This document shows positions 47,258 to 56,585 of a stretch of DNA of 64,000 nt, in pieces. Numbering within the stretch: position 1 is the first letter of the stretch; the number at the start of each line of letters is the position of its first letter. The DNA comes from an uncultured Pelagibacteraceae bacterium (GTDB lineage: Bacteria; Pseudomonadota; Alphaproteobacteria; Pelagibacterales; Pelagibacteraceae), in NCBI GenBank assembly GCA_902551455.1, contig CACDDC010000003.1, forward strand, positions 1 through 64,000, given 5' to 3'. A model generated the notes under the pieces. It was not told the origin of the DNA. It saw nothing but the letters and a program-made list of their open reading frames with translations, and searched no databases. The position numbers were made by a program, and so were the translations under genes.

Positions 47258-47593
47258 TTATACCTTAAATGATTCCCCACATCCACATCTTTCAGTTTCG
47301 TTAGGATTTTTAAATACAAAAGATGAAGAAAACTGCTCTTTTTTGTAGTCCATTTCTGTACCTAAAAGATACATGATTGCTCCAGGGTCAATGAATAATT
47401 TAACCCCTTTGTCCTCAATAACCTCATCACTGGGCTTAATTTCCTTAGTATACTCCATTATATAAGACATGCCTGCACACCCTCCAGATTTTACTCCAAC
47501 TCTAACTCCCAAAGAGTCTTTTTCGGCTTTGGACATAATCTCTTTTATTCTATTGGCAGCATTTTCGCTTAAAGATATTATTTGTTTTGTCAT
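47258..47593 (-). CDS. sufA: SufA/IscA (HesB) iron-sulfur carrier
   Basis: GVKSGGCAGMSY; ERCGCGESF; start revised to MTKQIISL. Confidence 0.92.
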   Translation of the reverse strand: MTKQIISLSENAANRIKEIMSKAEKDSLGVRVGVKSGGCAGMSYIMEYTKEIKPSDEVIEDKGVKLFIDPGAIMYLLGTEMDYKKEQFSSSFVFKNPNETERCGCGESFKV

Positions 47594-47886
47594 AAATTTA
47601 ATTCTAATTTTGCAGCTTCTGACATCATTGATTTGTCCCATGGTGGCTCCCAAACTAAGTCAAGATCAACTTTATCAACACCATCAATTTCTTGTATACT
47701 ATTTTTAACTTCTTTCGGCAAACTTTCTGCTACTGGGCAATTTGGAGTTGTTAGAGTCATTTTAATAGAAACATTTTTATTATTAATTGAAATATCATAG
47801 ATTAAACCCAGTTCATATATATTCACAGGTATTTCTGGATCATAAATTTTTTTTATTTCATTAATAACTTTATTTTTAAGTTCCAT
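47590..47886 (-). CDS. sufT: SufT / MIP18 (DUF59) family protein
   Basis: IYDPEIPVNIYELGLIYDI; TLTTPNCPVAE. Confidence 0.88.
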   Translation of the reverse strand: MELKNKVINEIKKIYDPEIPVNIYELGLIYDISINNKNVSIKMTLTTPNCPVAESLPKEVKNSIQEIDGVDKVDLDLVWEPPWDKSMMSEAAKLELNL

Positions 47887-48359
47887 TAAATTTCCATTTT
47901 TTCAGAATTAATTTCATTTTGAGATTTATCAATAGCTGAAGTTAAAGTATGCCACGAAAGAGTGGCACATTTAACTCTCATTGGATATTGTTTAACTCCA
48001 GATAAGCACATTAGTTTAGTTTTTTCATCGTCTTTTAAAAGTTTTGTATTGATCTGATCTGTTTCTTTAATCATTTTTAAAAAATCCTCTACAATCTCTT
48101 TTACTTCATTTTCTTCCTTACCTTTAACTAAGTCCGTCATTATAGATGCTGAAGCCATAGATATAGCGCAGCCCTCTCCCTCAAATGAAACATCTTCTAC
48201 TTTTTTATTTTCATTAAGTTTTAAATAAATATGCACTTTGTCTCCACATAATGGATTATATCCCTTTGCATCTTTATTAAAATTTTCTGTTTTCCTTAAA
48301 TTTCTTGGATTTTTACCATGATCTAAAATTATTTCTTGATATAGCTCTGTTAATTTCAT
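47886..48359 (-). CDS. sufU: SufU/IscU-like scaffold
   Basis: LYQEIILDHGKNPRN; NPLCGDKV; GEGCAISMASAS. Confidence 0.92.
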   Translation of the reverse strand: MKLTELYQEIILDHGKNPRNLRKTENFNKDAKGYNPLCGDKVHIYLKLNENKKVEDVSFEGEGCAISMASASIMTDLVKGKEENEVKEIVEDFLKMIKETDQINTKLLKDDEKTKLMCLSGVKQYPMRVKCATLSWHTLTSAIDKSQNEINSEKMEI

Positions 48360-49576
48360 TTTAATTCAAATATTTTCTTACATTTATTAATTGATGAGTT
48401 CAATTTATCAAAATCATCTTTTGTATTATAAACTCCTAAAGAAGCTCTTGCACTAGCTGTTAAACCAAGTTTATCGTGAAGAATTTGACAACAATGATGT
48501 CCAGCTCTTATTGCGACTCCATCTTCGTCTAGAATGGTGGCAATATCATGAGGGTGCATACCTTCAATTGTAAATGATAATACTGCACCTCTATTTTTTG
48601 GGTTTCCTATTAGTTTAACAGAGTTGTTTTTTCTTAAAACTTCTTGTCCATAGTTGATTAATTTTTTTTCATGTTCCATGACATTTTTCATACCAACTGT
48701 ATTTAAAAATTTGATAGATTCATTAAAAGCAATTACTTGAGCTGTTTGCATCGTACCAGCTTCATATTTATTTGGTAAATCTCCGTAAGTTATTCCTTCT
48801 TTTTTAACTTCTCTAATCATTCCACCACCTCCTTGGTAAGGCGGTAGTTCTTCAAGCCATTTCTTTTTTGCATAAAGAATACCTAAGCCTGTTGGTCCAT
48901 ACATTTTATGACAAGAGATAGCATAAAAGTCACAGTCTAAGTCTTGCATATCCAATTTTAAATGGGGTGCACTCTGACATCCATCTACTAGAACAGGTAT
49001 ATTTTTTGAATGAGCTAGTTCAGTTATTACTTTTATCGGCAAAATAGCTCCCGTAACATTTGATAAATGGGTTAAAGCTATCATTTTTGTTTTAGTGGTA
49101 ATTTTTTTTTCTATGCTTTCAAGTGTAATTTCACCTTCATCATTTATATCGGCAAACTCTAGTTTTACTCCTTTAGATTTTCTTAAATAATGCCAAGGCA
49201 CATAATTTGAATGATGCTCCAATTCGGTCAATAATACTTCATCTCCCGGTTTTAGATATTTTTGACCATACGTACTCGCAACTAAATTAATTGCCTCGGT
49301 TGCACCTTTGGTAAAAACAATTTCATCTTTATCTTTAGCATTTATAAATTTTTGAACAGATACTCGGGTATTTTCATACATGTTTGTAGCAGCAACAGCT
49401 AAATAGTGAACACTTCTTCCTACATTGGAGAATTCTTTAGTATAAAAGTCATAAATTCTATCTACAACCACTTTCGGTTTTTGAGAAGAATTAGCACTAT
49501 CTAAATAAACTAAGTCATTATTTTGAATTTTATTATCAAAAATAGGAAATTCTTTTTTTATATTATCTATATTCAT
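48356..49576 (-). CDS. sufS: Cysteine desulfurase SufS
   Basis: YLDSANSSQKPK; SCHKMYGPTGLGILY; RAGHHCCQ. Confidence 0.94.
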   Translation of the reverse strand: MNIDNIKKEFPIFDNKIQNNDLVYLDSANSSQKPKVVVDRIYDFYTKEFSNVGRSVHYLAVAATNMYENTRVSVQKFINAKDKDEIVFTKGATEAINLVASTYGQKYLKPGDEVLLTELEHHSNYVPWHYLRKSKGVKLEFADINDEGEITLESIEKKITTKTKMIALTHLSNVTGAILPIKVITELAHSKNIPVLVDGCQSAPHLKLDMQDLDCDFYAISCHKMYGPTGLGILYAKKKWLEELPPYQGGGGMIREVKKEGITYGDLPNKYEAGTMQTAQVIAFNESIKFLNTVGMKNVMEHEKKLINYGQEVLRKNNSVKLIGNPKNRGAVLSFTIEGMHPHDIATILDEDGVAIRAGHHCCQILHDKLGLTASARASLGVYNTKDDFDKLNSSINKCKKIFELK

Positions 49577-50831
49577 TTATTTTACTTTCTATTTTTGATG
49601 AAAAATATTTTCTAATTTCATTGTTAGTAATTGTTTCAACAGCATCATTTAAAAAACCTTTTATTAATAACTTTTTCGCCTCAAATTCACTTAAGCCTCT
49701 AGACATTAAATAAAAAATTGCATCTTCATCTAAATTACCTGATGTAGAACCATGAGAACATTTTACGTCATCAGCATAAATTTCTAATTCTGGTTTTGAG
49801 TCAAATTCACTTTCTTTGTCAAGCAGAATTGCTTTGCTTAATTGATAACCATCAGTTTTTTGGGCTTTTGAACTTACAAAAATTTTTCCTTGAAAGACAG
49901 ACTTACTTTTTTTATCAAGGACAGATTTTATTTTTTGATAACTCTTTGTGTTTTCATCATTATGTTCTATTCTACTTTTAATTTCATGAGTCTGTTCATT
50001 TTGTGAGAAGATTGCACCATTGATAAAACTCGATGAATATTTTTCATTTAAACTACATTTAATCTCATTTTTGTAAAAATTTGCTGAATTAGAAAATATA
50101 AAATTTTCAAATATAGAATTATTTAAAACATCTACACTGTTAAAATTATAAAAAATATCTTTTTCTCCTAAATCACTAGAACTATATAATTTTACTATAG
50201 CATCTTTTTTTAGAGAAATATTATTATAAATATTTAAAAAAATTGGTTCTGATCCTAAATTAATATTTAATAATAAAATATCAATTTTAGAATTTTCACC
50301 AACTTTGATTTTTATTTTTTGATTAAAAAAATTATTTTCTTTTTTTGTTTTAAAAACATTGTAAATTATTAAAGGTTTTTTAAATTCATATTCTTTTTCA
50401 ATAATTAAAGAAAGACCATCTAAATAAAAAGCATTGTTTAATAAATTTAGAGAATTTTCACATTCATCCTCAATAGTTAGGCGTAAGTGTTCACCAAAAC
50501 TTTTTATATCACTACAAACAAATTTTTCTTTTTCTTCATTTCCAAAATTTTTATCTTTAAACTCACCATTTATAAATATAATTTTATTATGATCAAAACT
50601 ATTAACATATTTATCAAATTTAAAAGAGGTTAAATTTTCAAAATTTGTATTAAGACTTTTAAAATTTTTAGAAACAAAATTATTAAAATTTGAAAACTTC
50701 CAATCTTCAATTTTATTATTTGGGAATCCCATTTTCATAAACTTGTTAAAAAATTTATCCCGGTTGTTATTCGGCCAACTAATAAATTTTTTATTAAAAC
50801 TCTCAAAAGTTTTTTTTAAGTTTTCAATCAT
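49563..50831 (-). CDS. sufD: SufD
   Basis: ADDVKCSHGSTSGNLDEDAIFYLMSRGLSEFEAKKLL. Confidence 0.9.
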   Translation of the reverse strand: MIENLKKTFESFNKKFISWPNNNRDKFFNKFMKMGFPNNKIEDWKFSNFNNFVSKNFKSLNTNFENLTSFKFDKYVNSFDHNKIIFINGEFKDKNFGNEEKEKFVCSDIKSFGEHLRLTIEDECENSLNLLNNAFYLDGLSLIIEKEYEFKKPLIIYNVFKTKKENNFFNQKIKIKVGENSKIDILLLNINLGSEPIFLNIYNNISLKKDAIVKLYSSSDLGEKDIFYNFNSVDVLNNSIFENFIFSNSANFYKNEIKCSLNEKYSSSFINGAIFSQNEQTHEIKSRIEHNDENTKSYQKIKSVLDKKSKSVFQGKIFVSSKAQKTDGYQLSKAILLDKESEFDSKPELEIYADDVKCSHGSTSGNLDEDAIFYLMSRGLSEFEAKKLLIKGFLNDAVETITNNEIRKYFSSKIESKINEYR

Positions 50832-51559
50832 ATTTTTTCATATCCTGTTTTTTCAAGTTCTTCTGCTAATTCCATGCATCCAGATTTAGCGATTTTTCCG
50901 TTCATCAGTACATGAACAAAATCAGGTTTGATGTAATCAAGTAATCTTTGATAGTGTGTTATTATTAAAAAAGATCTTTCTTTACCTCTTAAAGCGTTAA
51001 CACCTTTTGCTACAATTTTTAAAGCATCAATATCAAGTCCAGAATCTGTCTCATCTAGTATAGCCATTTTTGGCTCAATCAACGACATTTGAAGAATTTC
51101 ATTTTTTTTCTTTTCGCCTCCTGAAAATCCAACATTTAATTGTCTATTTAAAATTTTCTCATCTATTTTTAATTCTGATGCTTTTTTTTTAACAATTTTT
51201 AAAAATTCTAATGCATCAAGTTCTTTTTGTCCTTTTGATTTTCTAATTGCATTTAAAGATGTTTTTAAAAAATTTGATGTATTCACTCCTGGTATTTCTA
51301 AAGGATATTGAAAAGCTAAAAATAAACCTTTGTGAGCTCTCTCTTCAATCGCTAAATTAAATAAATCATTATTTTCATAACTAACTTTTCCTGAAATATC
51401 ATAACCTTTTTTTCCTGAAAGAATATTTGCTAATGTGCTTTTACCAGATCCATTAGGTCCCATAATCGCATGCACTTCCCCTGGCTTAATTTTTAAAGAT
51501 AAGCCATTTAATATAGACTTTTTATCTATTTTTGCAGAAAGATTATGAATATTTAACAT
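50828..51559 (-). CDS. sufC: SufC ATPase
   Basis: GPNGSGKSTLANILSG; FSGGEKKKNEILQM; LDETDSGLDIDAL. Confidence 0.95.
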   Translation of the reverse strand: MLNIHNLSAKIDKKSILNGLSLKIKPGEVHAIMGPNGSGKSTLANILSGKKGYDISGKVSYENNDLFNLAIEERAHKGLFLAFQYPLEIPGVNTSNFLKTSLNAIRKSKGQKELDALEFLKIVKKKASELKIDEKILNRQLNVGFSGGEKKKNEILQMSLIEPKMAILDETDSGLDIDALKIVAKGVNALRGKERSFLIITHYQRLLDYIKPDFVHVLMNGKIAKSGCMELAEELEKTGYEKI

Positions 51560-52995
51560 TAGCCTACGCTACCTTCCAAACTAATACCTACAAGTTTTTG
51601 GGCCTCTACTGCAAATTCCATAGGCAATTGTTGTAAAACTTCTTTACAAAATCCATTTACAATTAAACTAACAGCTTCTTCTTGATTTAAGCCTCTTTGA
51701 TTACAATAAAATAATTGTTCATCGCTAATTTTTGATGTTGTAGCTTCGTGTTCCACATTAGCTAATGAATTTTTGTTTCTAATATAAGGTACAGTATGTG
51801 CACCACATTTATTTCCAATCAGTAGTGAGTCACATTGAGTATAATTTCTTGAATTAATTGCATTTCTTCCAATATCTACGAGTCCTCTGTATGTATTGTC
51901 GGCAAATCCTGCAGAAATTCCTTTTGAAATAATTTTACTTTTTGTATTTTTTCCTAAATGAGTCATTTTTGTACCAGTGTCTGCTTTTTGGTAATTATTT
52001 GTAATAGCAATTGAATAAAATTCTCCTATTGAATTATCCCCCATCAAAATACAGCTTGGATATTTCCAGGTTATAGCTGATCCAGTTTCTACTTGAGTCC
52101 ATGATATTTTTGAGTTTTTACCTTTACATAATCCTCTTTTAGTAACAAAATTATAAATTCCTCCTTTTCCATCTTTGTCTCCCGGATACCAATTTTGTAC
52201 AGTTGAATATTTTATTTCCGCATCATCTAATGCTACGAGTTCTACATTAGCTGCGTGAAGTTGATTTTCATCTCTCATTGGTGCAGTACATCCTTCAAGA
52301 TAACTTACATAGCTTCCTTTATCTGCAATAATTAAAGTTCTTTCAAATTGACCTGTTTGGGATGCATTTATCCTAAAATAAGTAGATAATTCCATTGGAC
52401 ATCTTACGTTTTCAGGTATGTATACAAATGATCCATCGGTGAAAACAGCTGAGTTCAAAGTTGCAAAATAATGATCTGTTATTGGTATTACAGAGCCTAA
52501 ATATTTTTTAACAAGGTCTGGATGTTTTTGTATTGCTTCAGATATCGAACAAAAAATTATACCTTTCTCTGTTAATTTTTCTTTAAAAGTGGTTGCAACT
52601 GAAACTGAGTCAAAAACTGCATCTACCGCTATATTATTTAATCTCTTTTGTTCTTGGAGAGGAATACCAAGTTTTTTATATGTTTCTAATAATTTTGGAT
52701 CTAATTCATCAAGACTTTTTGGCTTTTCTTTAAAACTTTTTGGTGCGGAGTAATAATATAAATCTTGATAATTGATTTTAGGATATTTGGGTTTCTGCCA
52801 ATTAGGTTCCTTTAGAACTTTTAGTCTTTTGTAAGCTTTAAGTCTCCAATCGAGTAACCATTTTGGTTCTTTTTTTATTTTTGAAATAAATTTTATTACT
52901 TCTTCGTTAAGTCCTTTTGGTGCCTTTATAGTCTCAATGTCTGTTGAAAAACCATATTTATACTCCTTTAATTTTTCTAGCTCTTTTTCTCTCAT
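51559..52995 (-). CDS. sufB: SufB
   Basis: [44 protein letters not shown]. Confidence 0.95.
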   Translation of the reverse strand: MREKELEKLKEYKYGFSTDIETIKAPKGLNEEVIKFISKIKKEPKWLLDWRLKAYKRLKVLKEPNWQKPKYPKINYQDLYYYSAPKSFKEKPKSLDELDPKLLETYKKLGIPLQEQKRLNNIAVDAVFDSVSVATTFKEKLTEKGIIFCSISEAIQKHPDLVKKYLGSVIPITDHYFATLNSAVFTDGSFVYIPENVRCPMELSTYFRINASQTGQFERTLIIADKGSYVSYLEGCTAPMRDENQLHAANVELVALDDAEIKYSTVQNWYPGDKDGKGGIYNFVTKRGLCKGKNSKISWTQVETGSAITWKYPSCILMGDNSIGEFYSIAITNNYQKADTGTKMTHLGKNTKSKIISKGISAGFADNTYRGLVDIGRNAINSRNYTQCDSLLIGNKCGAHTVPYIRNKNSLANVEHEATTSKISDEQLFYCNQRGLNQEEAVSLIVNGFCKEVLQQLPMEFAVEAQKLVGISLEGSVG

Positions 52996-53414
52996 TTATT
53001 CTCTATCTGCTGATTAATTAAATCATTTAAATTTTTCTTTTCAAAAAAAATATTTATATAAGTCTCGAGTTCATCCCAAAGATTATGAGTTATACATTTT
53101 GTAGATTTTCCATTACATGCTTTTTTTGATTTTTTGTTGCACTTAACTGTTTTTACTTTCTCGTCTACTGCATAAAAAATTTCAGACAGTTTAATTTTTG
53201 AAGGTTCTTTGTTTAAAAGATAACCACCATTTATACCTCTTGTACTATTTACAATATTTTTTTTTTTTAATTTTAAAAATATTTGTTCTAGATATAGTAA
53301 AGAAATACCTTGTCTTAGAGATATATCTCTAAGTGAAACAGGACCCTTTGGATCAAATTTAGCAAGATCAGCAAGAGCCATAACAGCATATCTTCCTTTG
53401 GTAGTAAGCTTCAT
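52992..53414 (-). CDS. iscR: Rrf2-family regulator IscR
   Basis: [42 protein letters not shown] three Cys plus His. Confidence 0.92.
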   Translation of the reverse strand: MKLTTKGRYAVMALADLAKFDPKGPVSLRDISLRQGISLLYLEQIFLKLKKKNIVNSTRGINGGYLLNKEPSKIKLSEIFYAVDEKVKTVKCNKKSKKACNGKSTKCITHNLWDELETYINIFFEKKNLNDLINQQIENK

Positions 53415-53443
53415 AATCCTTTATTTATGCGATTTATATATAT

Positions 53444-53468
53444 ATACCCGACTAATTTAGTCAAGTAT
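53444..53468. promoter_or_regulatory. IscR type-1 binding site
   Basis: ATACCCGACTAATTTAGTCAAGTAT fits ATASYYGACTRWWWYAGTCRRSTAT at all positions. Confidence 0.85.
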
Positions 53469-53549
53469 TTAGAGATTAAAACTTGCATTTTAGCACTCTA
53501 CTTTGGTACAAAATAAAAAAATTTTTGAGATTGATTATCATTAACTTTT

Positions 53550-54206
53550 ATGGATAGCAAAATTGTTGAAATATTTATTCCTGGGCCTGCTGGCAGGTTG
53601 GAAGCTAAATATTTTAAAAGTAAAAAAAATACATCACCTATAGCTTTAGTTCTACACCCACATCCTCAATATGGCGGAACAATGAACAATAAAGTTGTTG
53701 TAGACACTTTTCATGTTTTTATGGAAAATAACTTTTCAGTTTGTAGAGTAAATTTTCGTGGTGTTGGTAAAAGTGATGGTGAATTTGATAATGGACAAGG
53801 AGAATTAGCTGACGCTGCTGCTGCATTAGATTGGTTGGAGAGAGAAAATTTTGATAATTCACAATGTTGGATATCAGGATTTTCATTTGGTTCTCTAATT
53901 GCGATGCAATTGCTCATGAGGAGACCTGAAATAAATAGATTTATTGCAATCTCTCCACAACCAAATGTATATGATTTTTCTTTTCTATCACCATGCCCTA
54001 CTTCTGGTTTAATGATATATGGAAAAAAAGATGAACTTGTTCCTACAGAAAATATAAATGAATTAAATAAAAGATTAAGTGCTCAAAAAGGAATTGACGT
54101 TAAATTTGATCTTATAGCAGATGCCAATCATTTTTTTGCAAAAGCAGAACAATCATTAATCAAATCTTTGGATAAATATATTAAAAAAGAGTCAGCTTTA
54201 TATTAA
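53550..54206 (+). CDS. Alpha/beta hydrolase
   Basis: LVLHPHPQYGGTMNNKVV; WISGFSFGSLIAMQ. Confidence 0.88.
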   Translation: MDSKIVEIFIPGPAGRLEAKYFKSKKNTSPIALVLHPHPQYGGTMNNKVVVDTFHVFMENNFSVCRVNFRGVGKSDGEFDNGQGELADAAAALDWLERENFDNSQCWISGFSFGSLIAMQLLMRRPEINRFIAISPQPNVYDFSFLSPCPTSGLMIYGKKDELVPTENINELNKRLSAQKGIDVKFDLIADANHFFAKAEQSLIKSLDKYIKKESALY

Positions 54207-55309
54207 AAATTTTTTACCAATACTCCACCAGTACATGGTTTTTTGCAACCAGTAGTTTTTGGAAAAGAAATTGGTAATTTAAGGTATGATCTTATTGCAA
54301 GATAAGCAAAAGCTTGAGATTCTACAAAATCTCCGTCAATCCCATATTTATCAATTAATTTTATTTCTGTACTTTTTTTTTTTAATTTTTCGACCAAAAA
54401 ATTATTTTTTCTTCCACCACCACATAAAATTATTTTTTCTTTGTCACTATGGATTATACAATCTAATCTTATAGCAGTAAGTTCTGTCAATGTTGCGGCA
54501 CCATCTTCTAGAGATAATTTATTAAAACTATCTACAAATTTAAAATCTTTTATATCAAACGAAGATGATGGCTCCCGATTGTTAAAAAAATAAGAATTAT
54601 AGAATTCTATTTCAGTCAAACATATATTATTTATTTTGCCTTTCTTGGCTATTAAACCTTTGTTATCGAATTTATTTTTTGTTTTTTTTCTAATCCATTC
54701 ATCAATCATACAATTTCCTGGCCCTATGTCACCAGCAGTTACATCATCAAGCTTATAATTTTTTATATAAGTATGATTTGCTATGCCACCTATATTTAAA
54801 ACTGTAACTGGCAAATTAACTTTTATTTTTTTAACTATTAATTGATGAAATATTGGTGCAAGAGGAGCTCCTCTACCACCATTTTTTAAATCATTTTGTC
54901 TAAAGTCATAAACAACTGTTTTCTTAGTTAATTTTGACAGAAGTTTTCCATCACCAAGTTGTTTGGTAATTTTTTTATCATCATTGTGAAAAATAGTTTG
55001 GCCATGAAATCCTATAAAATCTATATTTACTTTCTTTTTCTTTAGAATTTCATTAACTGCTTTAGCATGAAAAATTGTTATCTCTTTTTCAACAGATTTT
55101 ATTAGTTTTTGATGTTTTTTTAGATCTTTTGAGCTTTTTATTTTATCTCTAAGAGTTGTTAAATTTTTATAGATATTTTTAGGATATTCAAAATACTTAT
55201 CTAAAATTACCTTATATTCAGACTTTCCATCTGTTTGAATAATTGATGCATCAACTCCATCCATTGATGTTCCGCTCATTAAACCGAGACTATAATAGCT
55301 TTTATTCAT
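54203..55309 (-). CDS. anmK: Anhydro-N-acetylmuramic acid kinase
   Basis: GLMSGTSMDGVDASI; FHGQTIFHN; TAGDIGPGNCMIDEW. Confidence 0.93.
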   Translation of the reverse strand: MNKSYYSLGLMSGTSMDGVDASIIQTDGKSEYKVILDKYFEYPKNIYKNLTTLRDKIKSSKDLKKHQKLIKSVEKEITIFHAKAVNEILKKKKVNIDFIGFHGQTIFHNDDKKITKQLGDGKLLSKLTKKTVVYDFRQNDLKNGGRGAPLAPIFHQLIVKKIKVNLPVTVLNIGGIANHTYIKNYKLDDVTAGDIGPGNCMIDEWIRKKTKNKFDNKGLIAKKGKINNICLTEIEFYNSYFFNNREPSSSFDIKDFKFVDSFNKLSLEDGAATLTELTAIRLDCIIHSDKEKIILCGGGRKNNFLVEKLKKKSTEIKLIDKYGIDGDFVESQAFAYLAIRSYLKLPISFPKTTGCKKPCTGGVLVKNF

Positions 55310-55364
55310 ATATTTTTTAATTAATTTAAATAAAGTATATTGATTCTACACTGTTTTTAAAAAT

Positions 55365-56585
55365 ATGGAAAATTCATTTCTAAAAGAATTCAAAGATAGA
55401 GAATATTTTAATCAATGTACTAATTCTCAAGAGTTAGAACAATTGATGAATAAAAAAAAAATCAAAGCATATATTGGCTTTGATTGTACTGCGCCAAGTC
55501 TACATGTGGGAAGTTTATTGCAAATAATGTGTCTTAGACTACTACAAAAACATGGACACCAGCCTATTGTATTGTTGGGTGGAGGTACAACAAGAATTGG
55601 GGATCCTTCTGGTAAGGAAGAAACTAGAAAAATACTCTCAGAAAAACATATTGAAAAAAATATTAAAAATATTGAAAAAGTTTTCAAAATATATTTGAAA
55701 ACAAGTAATCCAAAATTAAAGCCAATCTTTGTAAATAATTATAAATGGCTTGGAAAATTAAATTATATTAAATTTTTAAGAGAAATTGGAAAACATTTTA
55801 CTATTAATAAAATGTTAAGTTTTGATAGTGTTAAGTTGAGATTAGATAGAGAGCAATCTCTCAGCTATATGGAATTTAATTATATGATTTTACAGGCTTA
55901 TGATTTTCTTGAACTAAATAAATCAAAGAATTGTGTCATGCAAATAGGTGGATCAGATCAATGGGGTAATATTGTAAATGGTGTTGATCTTATTAAAAGA
56001 CATTCCAGTAAACAAGTCTTTGGTTTAACAACTCCTCTAATAACTTTGGCTTCAGGTGCTAAGATGGGTAAAACAGAGAAAGGTGCCGTTTGGCTAGATA
56101 ATAAACTTTTATCTTCTTATGATTATTGGCAGTTTTGGAGAAATACCGATGATAGAGATGTTCAAAAATTTCTAAAAATGTTCACTGACTTAGATTTAGA
56201 TAAAATTGATAAAATTAAAAATAAAGATATTAATAAACTCAAAATCATTTTAGCTAATGAAGCAACTGCTATGTTGCATGGAAAATTAGAATCTGAAAAA
56301 GCAGAAAAAACTGCAAAAAAAACTTTTGAAGAAAATTTATCAGGAGACAGTTTGCCTTCTATAAAAGTAAAAGAAAATATTAACATAGTAGATGTTATTA
56401 TTATCTCTAAACTCGAAAGCTCAAAAAGTGAGATAAGAAGATTAATAAAAGGAAATGGTATTAAAGTTAATAATATAGTTGTAGAAAATGACAAACTCGA
56501 AATAAAAAAAAATCTTTTAAATGATCAAGGTTTTTTTAAATTATCAATAGGAAAGAAAAAACATATAAAAGTAATTATTGATTAG
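55365..56585 (+). CDS. tyrS: Tyrosyl-tRNA synthetase
   Basis: YIGFDCTAPSLHVGSLLQ; GGSDQWGNIVNG; KMGKTEKG. Confidence 0.95.
   Translation: MENSFLKEFKDREYFNQCTNSQELEQLMNKKKIKAYIGFDCTAPSLHVGSLLQIMCLRLLQKHGHQPIVLLGGGTTRIGDPSGKEETRKILSEKHIEKNIKNIEKVFKIYLKTSNPKLKPIFVNNYKWLGKLNYIKFLREIGKHFTINKMLSFDSVKLRLDREQSLSYMEFNYMILQAYDFLELNKSKNCVMQIGGSDQWGNIVNGVDLIKRHSSKQVFGLTTPLITLASGAKMGKTEKGAVWLDNKLLSSYDYWQFWRNTDDRDVQKFLKMFTDLDLDKIDKIKNKDINKLKIILANEATAMLHGKLESEKAEKTAKKTFEENLSGDSLPSIKVKENINIVDVIIISKLESSKSEIRRLIKGNGIKVNNIVVENDKLEIKKNLLNDQGFFKLSIGKKKHIKVIID

Noticed and set aside
56162-56494. 110-aa minus-strand ORF inside tyrS
   Set aside because: Antisense shadow ORF with low-complexity hydrophobic composition.
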